Below, piece by piece: positions 34,586-43,390 of a DNA stretch of 64,000 nucleotides. The translations under genes and the position numbers were made by a program. The notes beneath the pieces are model-generated. The model searched no databases and was not told where the DNA came from. It saw only the letters and a program-made list of their open reading frames with translations. This DNA is from an uncultured Ruminococcus sp. (GTDB taxonomy: Bacteria > Bacillota_A > Clostridia > Oscillospirales > Ruminococcaceae). Within the stretch, counting starts at the first letter, position 1. The number at the start of each line of letters is the position of its first letter. The DNA is taken from NCBI GenBank assembly GCA_900315975.1, contig ONBA01000026.1:6929-70928 (forward strand). The letters are read 5' to 3'.

Positions 34586-36424
34586 ATGTGCGGAATCGTA
34601 GGTTTCACAGGAACCAAACAAGCAGCCCCGATCCTGCTGGACGGGCTGTCCAAACTCGAATATAGAGGATATGACTCAGCCGGCATCGCTGTGAGAGACG
34701 GCGATGCTGAGACAGAGGTCATCAAAGAAAAAGGCAAGCTGAAAGTGCTTGCCGAAATGACCAATCAGGGCAAGGCTGTCAAGGGTACCTGCGGCATCGG
34801 TCATACCCGTTGGGCAACGCACGGCGAGCCGTCTGCGGTCAATGCACATCCGCATGCTTCCGACGATGGCAATGTCATTGCAGTGCATAACGGTATCATC
34901 GAAAACTATCAGGAGCAGCGTGAGAAGCTCATCAAGAAGGGCTATTCCTTCAAATCACAGACTGACACGGAAGTTGCAGTCAAGCTGATTGACTACTACT
35001 ACAAGAAGTACTCGCAGCTTCCGATTGAGGCGATCGCCCGTGCAATGGTGCGCATTCGCGGCTCCTATGCGCTCTGTGTCATGTTCAAGGACTACCCCGG
35101 TGAGATTTTTTGCGCCCGCAAGGACAGCCCGATGATCATTGGTATCGCAGACGGCGAAAGCTATGTCGCTTCGGACGTTCCTGCAATTCTCAAATACACC
35201 AGAAACGTCTATTATATTGGCAACATGGAAATTGCAAAGCTCGAAAAGGGCGCTGTGACATTCTATAATATCGACAGTGAGGAAATCCAGAAGCCGCTGA
35301 CCGAGATCAAGTGGGATGCAGAATCCGCCGAAAAGGGCGGCTATGAGCATTTCATGCTGAAAGAGATCCACGAACAGCCGAAGGTTATCCGTGACACGAT
35401 CAATTCTGTGGTGAATGACGGCATTGTCCATTTCGATTCTTTTACACTCACAGATGATGAAATGAAGGCGCTCGATCAGGTGTATATCATCGCCTGCGGT
35501 TCGGCGTATCATGTCGGTATGGACTTGCAGTATGTGATGGAAAGTTTGACAAGCCTTTCTGTTCGTGTAGAGCTTGCGTCTGAGTTCCGATATCGTGATA
35601 TGAAGCTGAAAAAGAACAGCCTTGTCATCGTGATCTCACAGTCCGGTGAAACTGCGGATACACTTGCGGCGCTCAGACTGGCAAAGGACAAGGGCGTGAA
35701 GACGCTCGGCATCGTCAATGTGGTCGGCTCGTCTATCGCCAGAGAAGCAGACAATGTGTTCTATACACTGGCGGGTCCGGAAATTTCCGTGGCGACCACC
35801 AAGGCGTATAGCTGTCAGCTCGTGGCAGGATATCTGCTGGCGCTTCAATTCGCAAAGGCACGAGAGGAAATTGAAGATGTACGCTATTCGGAGCTGTTGG
35901 GCGAGATCAACACGATTCCCGAAAAGGTTGAGAAGATTCTCGAAGACAAGGAGCGCCTCCAGTGGTATTCCAACAAGCTCGTTAATATTTCCGATGCATT
36001 CTTCATTGGGCGAGGTATTGACTATGCGATCGGCATGGAAGGCAGCCTGAAGCTCAAGGAGATCAGTTACATCCACTCTGAGGCCTATGCTGCCGGCGAG
36101 CTGAAACACGGTCCGATCAGCCTGATCGAGGATGGAACGATCGTCCTTTCCGTGGTAACACAGGACAATCTGGTCGAGAAAACCATCAGCAACATGGTTG
36201 AAGTCAAGAGCCGCGGAGCGAAGGTCATGGCGGTGACGACTGCGGGGAATTATTTCCTCGAAGATACGGCGGAATTTGTGTGCTATGTACCTGCTATTGA
36301 GTCACTGTTTGCAGGAAGCCTGAGTGTCATTCCGCTTCAGCTCATCAGCTATTATGTGAGTGTCGGCAAGGGCTATGATGTGGATAAGCCGAGAAATCTC
36401 GCAAAATCGGTGACGGTGGAGTAA
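34586..36424 (+). CDS. glmS: glutamine-fructose-6-phosphate aminotransferase
   Basis: A 612-residue GlmS. Cys2 of MCGIVGF is the glutaminase nucleophile, with RWATHG and LEYRGYDSAG nearby. Two SIS domains follow (IIACGSAYHVGMDL, SQSGETADTLAALR, RGIDYAIGMEGSLKLKEIS) and the C-terminus ends NLAKSVTVE as in active enzymes. It makes glucosamine-6-phosphate, the entry to UDP-GlcNAc. The 101-nt leader shows no glmS ribozyme core. Base composition is richer in GC than the genes upstream, suggesting a host-type gene next to the acquired cluster. Confidence 0.97.
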   Translation: MCGIVGFTGTKQAAPILLDGLSKLEYRGYDSAGIAVRDGDAETEVIKEKGKLKVLAEMTNQGKAVKGTCGIGHTRWATHGEPSAVNAHPHASDDGNVIAVHNGIIENYQEQREKLIKKGYSFKSQTDTEVAVKLIDYYYKKYSQLPIEAIARAMVRIRGSYALCVMFKDYPGEIFCARKDSPMIIGIADGESYVASDVPAILKYTRNVYYIGNMEIAKLEKGAVTFYNIDSEEIQKPLTEIKWDAESAEKGGYEHFMLKEIHEQPKVIRDTINSVVNDGIVHFDSFTLTDDEMKALDQVYIIACGSAYHVGMDLQYVMESLTSLSVRVELASEFRYRDMKLKKNSLVIVISQSGETADTLAALRLAKDKGVKTLGIVNVVGSSIAREADNVFYTLAGPEISVATTKAYSCQLVAGYLLALQFAKAREEIEDVRYSELLGEINTIPEKVEKILEDKERLQWYSNKLVNISDAFFIGRGIDYAIGMEGSLKLKEISYIHSEAYAAGELKHGPISLIEDGTIVLSVVTQDNLVEKTISNMVEVKSRGAKVMAVTTAGNYFLEDTAEFVCYVPAIESLFAGSLSVIPLQLISYYVSVGKGYDVDKPRNLAKSVTVE

Positions 36425-36481
36425 AACACCTGACAGATCAAGTGAATTTGTAGTATCATATTGTAACAACGTGTGAAGCAG

Positions 36482-36524
36482 CAGTCCATTGAGTCATAAA
36501 CATTTGATTCAGTGGACTGGTTTT
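36482..36524 (+). terminator. terminator after glmS
   Basis: CAGTCCATTGA (36482-36492) pairs with TTCAGTGGACTG (36508-36519) in an 11-bp stem with one G-T pair, followed by GTTTTG. Confidence 0.7.
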
Positions 36525-36556
36525 GTAGAATACTGAAATCGATGGAGGTAAAAGAA

Positions 36557-37576
36557 ATGTCCACAATATTACTCGCAGGCGGTGCTGGCTACATCGGTTC
36601 GCATACCGCAGTTGAACTTTTAAATGCAGGCTATGACGTAATCGTCGTGGACAACTATGCAAACAGTTGTCCGGAATCCATAAATCGTGTGGAGAAAATC
36701 ACCGAAAAAAAAGTCTCTCTTTATGAAGCAGATGTGAGCGATAAGCCTGCTCTTGAAAAGATTTTTAGTGAGAATCAAATTGATGCTGTGATCCATTTCG
36801 CTGGACTGAAAGCAGTCGGCGAATCTGTTGAAAAGCCGATCATGTATTATCGCAATAACATTGACACAACGCTGACGCTGCTGGAAACAATGGAGAAGTT
36901 CCATGTGAACAACATCATTTTTTCATCTTCAGCAACAGTATATGGCGAAGCAAATCCAGTTCCGTATCTGGAGACCATGCCGCGCGGTGCGTGTACAAAT
37001 CCCTATGGCTGGACAAAATCCATGATGGAGCAGATTTTTGAGGACGCAGCGAAAGCAAATCAAGCATTATCTGTTATTCTGCTGAGATATTTCAATCCCA
37101 TCGGTGCGCACGAATCCGGCATGATCGGTGAGGATCCGCAGGGTATCCCGAACAATCTCATGCCTTATGTCACACAGGTTGCAGTCGGCAAGCGTGAATG
37201 CTTAACGATTTTCGGCAATGATTATGATACGAAAGACGGCACCTGCACCCGTGACTATATCCATGTCGTTGACCTTGCAAAGGGTCATGTGAAGGCGCTT
37301 GATTATATCCTTAAAAACAAGTGCTGTGAGATTTTCAACCTTGGAACTGGCACACCGTACAGCGTGACGGAGATCGTGGAGACGTTTGAAAAGGTCAACG
37401 GGGTGAAGGTCAACCATGTGTATGGTGACAGACGTGCCGGCGATCTTCCGGAGTGCTATGCGAATGCGGATAAGGCACTTGAAGTCCTTGGCTGGAAAAC
37501 CGAAAAAACGCTTGAGGATATGTGCAGGGATTCTTGGAACTGGCAAAAGAATAATCCAAATGGCTATCGAGCGTGA
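36557..37576 (+). CDS. galE: UDP-glucose 4-epimerase, copy 2
   Basis: A 339-residue GalE, start at ATG 36557 with GGAGG 8 nt before. It has the same motifs as copy 1 (GGAGYIGSH, SSSATVYGE, YGWTKSMMEQI) and ends in the same way. The two proteins look about 85-90% identical by eye. It follows glmS and precedes the Spo0A-C and VanZ genes, so the galE/vanZ association seen at 4954-6406 is repeated here. Confidence 0.95.
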   Translation: MSTILLAGGAGYIGSHTAVELLNAGYDVIVVDNYANSCPESINRVEKITEKKVSLYEADVSDKPALEKIFSENQIDAVIHFAGLKAVGESVEKPIMYYRNNIDTTLTLLETMEKFHVNNIIFSSSATVYGEANPVPYLETMPRGACTNPYGWTKSMMEQIFEDAAKANQALSVILLRYFNPIGAHESGMIGEDPQGIPNNLMPYVTQVAVGKRECLTIFGNDYDTKDGTCTRDYIHVVDLAKGHVKALDYILKNKCCEIFNLGTGTPYSVTEIVETFEKVNGVKVNHVYGDRRAGDLPECYANADKALEVLGWKTEKTLEDMCRDSWNWQKNNPNGYRA

Positions 37577-37644
37577 TGACCTGTTCAGTGCAATAGCGAA
37601 TGGTGGAAGCCCATCATTTCCGGTGAGCGCATGAATTAGCTCCC

Positions 37645-37673
37645 TTGACAACCATCCTGTTTTCTGTTACAAT
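37645..37673 (+). promoter_or_regulatory. promoter of Spo0A-C gene
   Basis: TTGACA (37645-37650) and TACAAT (37668-37673), 17-bp spacing, placed after galE and just before the structured leader. Confidence 0.8.
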
Positions 37674-37683
37674 AGACAATAAA

Positions 37684-37770
37684 GGGTGCGCCGGTTCGGT
37701 GCAAGTAATACAGTGCGGTGAAAGTCCGTATCTGGTAAAGACCTCGAATAGTCCTTGGAAAGTATACCCC
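37684..37770 (+). ncRNA. candidate structured leader RNA upstream of Spo0A-C gene
   Basis: The first about 90 nt of the predicted transcript fold as a closed multibranch. An outer stem GGGT (37684-37687) pairs with ACCC (37766-37769). Inside are hairpin GCGCCG-GTT-CGGTGC (37688-37702), hairpin TGCGG/CCGTA with loop TGAAAGT (37714-37730), and purine-rich joining segments (GCAAGTAATA, TGGTAAAGACC). The fold ends about 10 nt before the GTG start, so it could cover the RBS. It has partial likeness to cobalamin-type boxes and to group II intron 5' ends, but fits neither. Confidence 0.5.
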
Positions 37771-37781
37771 GATGAGAGCAG

Positions 37782-38162
37782 GTGTTCATTATCGATCTAA
37801 ATATTACACAGGCTCTGATAATAGAAAGAGCAAATGAAATCCTGAACAGTGTTGGAATTATGCCGAATCTTGCTGGTTTCACTTATCTGAGAACTGCGAT
37901 GGTACTGGCTGTTGAACAGAAAACACCGTTTTTCCAGATCACGAAGCTATATCAAGCAATTGCAAAGCAATATGGTGTCAGAGCAACAAGTGTGGAACAC
38001 GCAATTCGCTATGCGATCGAATCGGCATACGGTGCAGATCCTGAACGCATTCAGCGTGTGCTTCGCTATCATGTGGCTAAACCGAGCAATTCTGAAATGA
38101 TTGCACAGGCTGTTGATATACTGAGGATTCAGTTAATGCGGGAAGATATTATAAAATACTGA
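37782..38162 (+). CDS. stand-alone Spo0A C-terminal DNA-binding domain protein
   Basis: A 126-residue protein starting at GTG 37782 that consists of the Spo0A effector domain only. Recognisable parts are ILNSVGIMPNLAGFTYLRTA, then YQAIAKQYGVRATSVEHAIR, the recognition-helix region, and YHVAKPSNSEMIAQAVDILR at the end. The phosphoacceptor receiver domain of true Spo0A is missing, so it should bind DNA without phosphorylation control. In this position it may regulate the capsule locus. Weak RBS (GAGAG), possibly controlled by the leader RNA. Confidence 0.88.
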   Translation: MFIIDLNITQALIIERANEILNSVGIMPNLAGFTYLRTAMVLAVEQKTPFFQITKLYQAIAKQYGVRATSVEHAIRYAIESAYGADPERIQRVLRYHVAKPSNSEMIAQAVDILRIQLMREDIIKY

Positions 38163-38188
38163 AAAATGAGTTCATCACGGGTGGTGAG

Positions 38189-38670
38189 ATGATTGTGATG
38201 ATTGGGATGAGTGAGATAATAGATAAGCTCTATATGCACCGAAAAAGCTGATAAAATGCATTTTCCTGTTCTACATTCTCGGAGTCTTGTGTGTAACCTT
38301 CATCGTCCGTGAAACAATGGTGCTGCGTACGCCGGAGAATCGAGGTGTGGTGCTACAGCCGTTCCGCGAGTTTGAAGCGATGGTGAACGGTACTCACTTC
38401 TTCTGGTTCAAACAGATATTTCTGAATGTCCTGCTTTTCGTGCCGTTTGGTTTCTTGCTGCCAATGATATCAAAGCATTTCAAAAATCCGATAATCACAG
38501 TGACTATCGGCTGTTTGTTTTCAGGAATGATAGAAATCATGCAGTATATCACCGGTAGAGGCTTGACAGAAGTTGATGATGTGATAACAAATACAATTGG
38601 CGCTGCGGTCGGCGTGGCGATGTATCATATTGTGTCCGGAGTCCTTCGGTATAACCGAATGATCGAGTAA
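38189..38670 (+). pseudogene. VanZ-like protein, copy 2, frameshifted
   Basis: An ATG at 38189 with RBS GGTGGTGAG opens MIVMIGMSEIIDKLYMHRKS and stops at TGA 38249. The rest of the protein continues in another frame to 38670 (IKCIFLFYILGVLCVTFIVR, then ITGRGLTEVDDVITNTIGA). Adding one A to the A5 run at 38242-38246 joins the two as ...MHRKKLIKC.... It closely resembles VanZ copy 1 over the whole length, with four membrane segments. A TTG at 38287 could start a shortened protein lacking the first helix. Confidence 0.75.
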
Positions 38671-38821
38671 CATTTGTGATAGAGAACTGCTGACCTCTGC
38701 ACGAACAGCTACCCTTTTGTCCACATCGTAGATTATTGTGAACACACCCTTAACTCTGCCCACACTCCCTTGCTAAATTACTCCTTTTATGGTGTAATGG
38801 TAGTCAGGAGGTGTGGTCAAG

Positions 38822-39163
38822 ATGAATGGTGAAGTTTTATCAAAGACTGTATTGATAATGTTCATAGCTGTGTTTGCTGTGGAAGTCTATCTATCCCACC
38901 AAAACGGCAAAGATTCCGGCGCAGTGAGCAGCAATTTATCAATCCGTATACACATCAGCGAGAAGATGCTCCGCACAGGTGCGCATATAGGATTCTTCGC
39001 AGTGATGACAGTATTAGCGTGTTGGGGTTCTCGGGTGATGATAGTAGCGGTATGGGCTGTCTTGGATGAAGTGACAAAACCGCTATTGAAGAACGGACGG
39101 CATTGTAGTACGATTGACATCGGGTGGAATCTGATAGGTGCAGCTGCAGGAAACTGCGTATGA
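38822..39163 (+). CDS. VanZ-like membrane protein, third paralog
   Basis: A 113-residue protein from ATG 38822 (AGGAGG 10 nt upstream; the earlier GTG overlaps the RBS). The core LRTGAHIGFFAVMTVLACW, VWAVLDEVTKPLLKNGRHCS and IDIGWNLIGAAAG matches the short VanZ/teicoplanin-resistance-like family, with three or four membrane helices. It is more distant from the other two VanZ proteins in the window. Confidence 0.75.
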   Translation: MNGEVLSKTVLIMFIAVFAVEVYLSHQNGKDSGAVSSNLSIRIHISEKMLRTGAHIGFFAVMTVLACWGSRVMIVAVWAVLDEVTKPLLKNGRHCSTIDIGWNLIGAAAGNCV

Positions 39164-39228
39164 ATAATGATTGTATTTTGCGTTAAACCGTAACGGTTTC
39201 GATTGCTAAAGTGGACATCTATAAAGAG

Positions 39229-39281
39229 CAGCGGCTGTGGAAAGATGAGAAGTATCTCATTTGACCACAGCCGCTGTTTTT
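39229..39281 (+). terminator. strong terminator hairpin
   Basis: CAGCGGCTGTGG (39229-39240) and CCACAGCCGCTG (39265-39276) form a 12-bp stem. The loop contains a second stem (ATGAGA/TCTCAT), and TTTTT follows. It ends plus-strand transcription and overlaps the 3' end of the convergent gene. Confidence 0.88.
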
Positions 39282-40851
39282 ATATCTCTACCGTCTCAAA
39301 CCGGCATTCATGCTTCTTGGTTTTCTTATCGTAATTGATGCCGACAAACAGCACAGTGCCCTCATAGTCCTTCAGGCATTTTACATATCCCTTATCCTTG
39401 ATCTGCGCAATTGCCAATCCGGCATTCTTATCCCATTTCAGTTCAACAATCATGGCAGGATTTGAGTTGCCGCGCCGGGGCACAAATACCAGATCCGCAA
39501 ATCCCTCACCGCCGTGCAGCTCTCTGTAAACTGCATAGGTATCCTGTGCCGAATAGTAAGCAAGTGTCAGCACACAGGCAAGCGAATTCTCATCGTTGTA
39601 CCGGATCACCGATACATTGTCATTGTGAATCTCCGCGATCATCCCGGCGACCCGTTCAGCATCCTGCTTCAGCGTGTAGTTCAGCAGTCTATCAGACTGT
39701 TCGATCGCCTGTGATACCTTCTTGTATTCGGCAGTATCAGAGATCGAATTGACAAACTCCTGCCGCACCTCGGCATTCGGGATCCATGCAGTTTTCGTAT
39801 CGAAATCATAAGTCAGATACCCCAGATGAATCAGCAGCGTCAAAACATCATCGGCACTTTCAAAGGTACACATATCATTCTGGAATTTCTTGGTATTCAC
39901 CGGGATATGCGCCCCGCCGATCATCTGAATGATCTTGTCCCGCAGACCGTTCTCATTGCGCCGGATATAGACCTTCAGCGCTTCGTAGGACTCCGTCTGT
40001 GACCAGTAGTTGTCGAACACATGCGACATCAGTGCAGAGACCACCGAGCGGGGATTGTAGGTGGGAAGGCCGCTGACATTGTAGCCGTCATACCACTGCT
40101 TCACTTCTTCGAGTTTCACATTGTATTTCACGCAAAGCGATTCCACTTCCGCTTCGGTAAAACCGGTAAACTCTGCAAGCTGACGCTGATTCGTCATGGA
40201 ATACTCATCAAACATATTCAGTGCAGAATGCTCGCCGTACTTCTTGATCGGCAGGATGCCGGTCATGTAGGCAAGCGCTACATAGGGCTGCCCTTTCAGC
40301 AGATCCCGCAGAAAATCCAGATATACTTTTTGTGCTGCACCATCGTTTTTGTAAATACGGAAAATGCAGTCCCATTCGTCGATGATGAAGATGAATCTCT
40401 CCTCTGTCTCGCTGTGCAGATCTTCTAAAACTGTAATCAGGCTGGTCTCATCCGGATCAACAGATGAGAATGTACGCCGCATTTCTTTCAGGATGCGTTT
40501 TTGCATGAAATCCAGTAACTCCTGAATGCTCTTGGTACGGCTCAGAAACTTCTGAATATCCACATGAATGACATTGTACTGGTTCAGATGCTTTTTGTAA
40601 TCCGGTGCCTTTGAGATCTTAAACCGGGAGAATAATTCGTCAGAATCGCAGCCCTTGCTGTAATACGCCACGAGCATATTCTCAGCAATGGATTTCCCAA
40701 AGCGGCGTGGCCGGCTGACGCAGATGTGCTTGTTCTCACCAAACAAACAGCTATTGGTGAATTCAATCATCATTGTTTTGTCAACATAGATTTCGGAGTT
40801 CAGTGCTGTGCCGGAAAACAAATCATTACCCGGATTCAGATAGATTCCCAT
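39280..40851 (-). CDS. AAA-ATPase-like / PD-(D/E)XK nuclease-like protein
   Basis: A 523-residue protein of a lineage-expanded family in gut Clostridia and Bacteroidetes. The N-terminal AAA-like part opens with GIYLNPGNDLFSGTALNSEI and YVDKTMMIEF, and has the modified P-loop SRPRRFGKSIAENML (about 46-60) and Walker B RFIFIIDEWDCIF. The C-terminal 90 residues form a PD-(D/E)XK-like domain (YAVYRELHGGEGFADLVF, PAMIVELKW). Function is unproven; mobile or conflict roles are suspected. RBS AAAGGAG and its own promoter are present. It is monocistronic. Confidence 0.88.
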   Translation of the reverse strand: MGIYLNPGNDLFSGTALNSEIYVDKTMMIEFTNSCLFGENKHICVSRPRRFGKSIAENMLVAYYSKGCDSDELFSRFKISKAPDYKKHLNQYNVIHVDIQKFLSRTKSIQELLDFMQKRILKEMRRTFSSVDPDETSLITVLEDLHSETEERFIFIIDEWDCIFRIYKNDGAAQKVYLDFLRDLLKGQPYVALAYMTGILPIKKYGEHSALNMFDEYSMTNQRQLAEFTGFTEAEVESLCVKYNVKLEEVKQWYDGYNVSGLPTYNPRSVVSALMSHVFDNYWSQTESYEALKVYIRRNENGLRDKIIQMIGGAHIPVNTKKFQNDMCTFESADDVLTLLIHLGYLTYDFDTKTAWIPNAEVRQEFVNSISDTAEYKKVSQAIEQSDRLLNYTLKQDAERVAGMIAEIHNDNVSVIRYNDENSLACVLTLAYYSAQDTYAVYRELHGGEGFADLVFVPRRGNSNPAMIVELKWDKNAGLAIAQIKDKGYVKCLKDYEGTVLFVGINYDKKTKKHECRFETVEI

Positions 40852-40892
40852 ATGCGTTCCGCTCCTTTCCGTTAAAATTTGATATTACTGCT

Positions 40893-40921
40893 ATTATACC
40901 ATAGGTTGAAGTAAAAAGCAA
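40893..40921 (-). promoter_or_regulatory. promoter of AAA-ATPase-like gene
   Basis: On the minus strand TTGCTT (40916-40921) and TATAAT (40893-40898), 17-bp spacing. Confidence 0.7.
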
Positions 40922-41048
40922 GTAGAAGATTAGAAGGTGGTTTGTGTTCAGTATGCTTGAGATAGTCATTTGGAAATGGATGCATTTGAAGACCATCTTT
41001 CTCCATATTAAGCATACCACTTTCAAAACTGATAATACATCTTTGAGT

Positions 41049-42929
41049 TTAGTTCGCTACGGAATCGCGCTCACTACGCAAAAAGCCGTATCGTCCAGTT
41101 TCGTCTTTTGTAAATTCAATAAGATTTGCCGTACTATAATCAACATTTGAAGGCAGTTCGTTTTCGACGATGATAATCTGATTTCCTCCGCAATGGTTGA
41201 TTATGTAACGGAACAGCGACTCTCGCATTCCGGGAGTGGCAAGCTCCGTTTCATCTACCTTTTCTTTTTCCTTTAGCGACAGTATGGGAGAATCAAGGAA
41301 CAGCATATGAAGCGCATACTTTCCGATGCTGTCGAGTTGCTGCATTAGGTTAAAGAGCATGATCGTGTTTAGAAATGCACGGTAGCCCTTTCCCTCGTTT
41401 TCCTTTGCTTTTCCATTTACAACAGCATCTAATGAATCAATGTCGATTCGTGCGACCGGATTATTCGGGTATCCACACTCCCTTACCATGTTCTGAAATG
41501 CATCGTTCAATGTTTTCCACAGCTCAGATGATATTTTCTTTACCGCATCAATTTCCGCTACCTTTTCCTCGCCCTCCAAAGAACGAGAGGTTAGTTCATC
41601 GTTGAATTCCTGTGTAATGAAATCGAACGCATACAGTTTATGCTGCAGCAAAAGCCAATTCTGATAGGATTCTTTGGTAGCGGTCAGCTTTGCCGCTTTC
41701 GGCTTTAATTGCTTTTCAATCAGCTCTTTGAGCTGTTGGTACTGCCCATTTAATTCTGCCGACTTCCTCTCCAATTTCTGAATCTCTGTATCAGTATCAC
41801 GCTCGGCAGCCTCTAAATCCTGCACTTGCACCTTCACGCGTTCCAGTTCAATATTGATCGCTTCGGTGTATTGGACTTGCTGTTGCGGCGGCAAGTCCAT
41901 ATCATGGTCACAGAATGGGCATTTTGTAGGTCTTTGTACCTTTCCACGCTTTGCCTCTCCGTCAGCGATAAACCGCAGTCTTTTTATATCGGAGTCGTAC
42001 TGTGTGTGTAGAATGCGAAACCGATCTCGGCGCAGCCGCATCTCGTCCAACAGGGGTGTGATTGAAAATATCTGTTCCAGCAATAGTCTACACTTTTCAT
42101 TTGTCGATGCAATTGTGTTTTCAATTTCTGTTATTTCATCGAGGATGCTTTGCAGCCTCCCCTCAATATCTTCATCGCCGATCTCTTGCTTCATTTTTTG
42201 CAGTTCCGCACGTTGTTCGGTATACTCTTTGAGCTTTCCATTGAGATATGCAATAACACCTGCCTTTTGCTGCTTTCTCTGTTCTCGTTCTTTTTTACTT
42301 TCACTTGGTGCATCTTCAGCGTAGTCTTTCTCTTCAAAGAGATAAAGAAGAGACATAATGATTGCTACAGGTTTTTTGAATCCATGACTTGGATAGAAAA
42401 CTGTTTCTTTTTTAAAGATGTTATCTTCATCAAGATAGAAAAATTGAAAAATCGTTCTAAGCGAGAGTGAATTTGTGTCACGAGCTTTTGTGCTTATTAT
42501 CTGCGGCGTTTCTGTTAATCCCATAAGGTACAGAAGAAGTTTTGAAAAGGGCTTTGCGTCCTTCTTAGCTTTCTCAGCATAATATTCTCCCACAGGGAAT
42601 TCCGGGACATCAGAGTATGTCACCTCTATTGAATTGCTGGCAACTTCCTTCTTTTTTCCTTTCCCATCTACAATCATTCGCTTGCAGCAGATTGTTTTTC
42701 CTGCGGTCGACTTGAATGTGATTTCAACCACATCATATTTAGTAACCAATTTTGAAAACGGGATTGCCGAGCCGCCAAGCATGAAATTAAGGCAGCCGAG
42801 AATGTACGACTTTCCCGTGTTCGAGGGACCGTGAACGATATTCACCCCATCCTGAAACTCAATCTTGGAAACCAGCACATTTGTGGTGCTGCCGGAGACG
42901 GTAATGTCTTTAACATAGAACCTGCTCAT
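41049..42929 (-). CDS. ABC-3C system ATPase (DUF3732, SMC/Rad50-like)
   Basis: A 626-residue ABC-type ATPase of the SMC/RecN/Rad50 class. Walker A is GPSNTGKS (34-41). A long coiled coil (about 210-440) carries a zinc-hook-like CPFC (C337, C340). Walker B is MLFLDSPILS near residue 548, followed by NQIIIVENE. This matches DUF3732 ATPases, the engine of ABC-three-component conflict systems described by comparative genomics. It is the last gene of a tight three-gene operon and overlaps the middle component by 4 nt (ATGA). It probably senses or remodels foreign nucleic acid; no experimental role is known to me. Confidence 0.88.
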   Translation of the reverse strand: MSRFYVKDITVSGSTTNVLVSKIEFQDGVNIVHGPSNTGKSYILGCLNFMLGGSAIPFSKLVTKYDVVEITFKSTAGKTICCKRMIVDGKGKKKEVASNSIEVTYSDVPEFPVGEYYAEKAKKDAKPFSKLLLYLMGLTETPQIISTKARDTNSLSLRTIFQFFYLDEDNIFKKETVFYPSHGFKKPVAIIMSLLYLFEEKDYAEDAPSESKKEREQRKQQKAGVIAYLNGKLKEYTEQRAELQKMKQEIGDEDIEGRLQSILDEITEIENTIASTNEKCRLLLEQIFSITPLLDEMRLRRDRFRILHTQYDSDIKRLRFIADGEAKRGKVQRPTKCPFCDHDMDLPPQQQVQYTEAINIELERVKVQVQDLEAAERDTDTEIQKLERKSAELNGQYQQLKELIEKQLKPKAAKLTATKESYQNWLLLQHKLYAFDFITQEFNDELTSRSLEGEEKVAEIDAVKKISSELWKTLNDAFQNMVRECGYPNNPVARIDIDSLDAVVNGKAKENEGKGYRAFLNTIMLFNLMQQLDSIGKYALHMLFLDSPILSLKEKEKVDETELATPGMRESLFRYIINHCGGNQIIIVENELPSNVDYSTANLIEFTKDETGRYGFLRSERDSVAN

Positions 42930-43390
42930 TGTCCTGCCCCCTTCAGCGATGATGCCGCCATTTTATTGATCTCGGATATCAGTGTCCGTTCCGACTTCCT
43001 TCCGATGGATTTTATCACTTCTGCCGCCGTTGTTCGGTATTCTATTGCATAATCGCTGTCAAGTGACCTGCTCATGCGCTCACCCTCGTCTGTAAGTCGA
43101 TACACAATTCCAGAGGAAGTTGATAGAGGTTTTGCATACCCATTAAATGTTAATTCCTTCAAGACCTTCTGTACCAGCGGACGGCGAGATACAAATTCGC
43201 TGAATTTATACAAATTCTCACCATTCAGGTTATGGTCAGCTATTCCAAAAGTTTGCCCATATGTCACCATAAAATCGGCAGCGTAGATCATGTCTGCATT
43301 TTGTGGCTTTTTGAAAGCATCGATTAAAAGAATAAGGCGCAGTTCGTTTTCAAATTCGCTGTTGAATATTTTTAACACAATTATATCCAC
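42926..43390 (-). CDS. ABC-3C system middle component
   Basis: A 154-residue protein: VLKIFNSEFENELRLILLID, then YAADFMVTYGQTFGIADHNL and NLYKFSEFVSRRPLVQKVLK, the layout of the type of middle component that accompanies DUF3732 ATPases. Predicted all-alpha with a winged-helix-like C-terminal part (VYRLTDEGERMSRSL). It would link the ATPase to the effector protein. Overlaps its upstream gene by 10 nt and its downstream gene by 4 nt. Confidence 0.8.
   Translation of the reverse strand: MDIIVLKIFNSEFENELRLILLIDAFKKPQNADMIYAADFMVTYGQTFGIADHNLNGENLYKFSEFVSRRPLVQKVLKELTFNGYAKPLSTSSGIVYRLTDEGERMSRSLDSDYAIEYRTTAAEVIKSIGRKSERTLISEINKMAASSLKGAGQ

Noticed and set aside
37684..37770. Cobalamin riboswitch
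   Set aside because: GGTGCAAGT and GGTGAAAGTCCG recall parts of the B12 motif, but the B12-box (GCCACTG) and overall order are missing.
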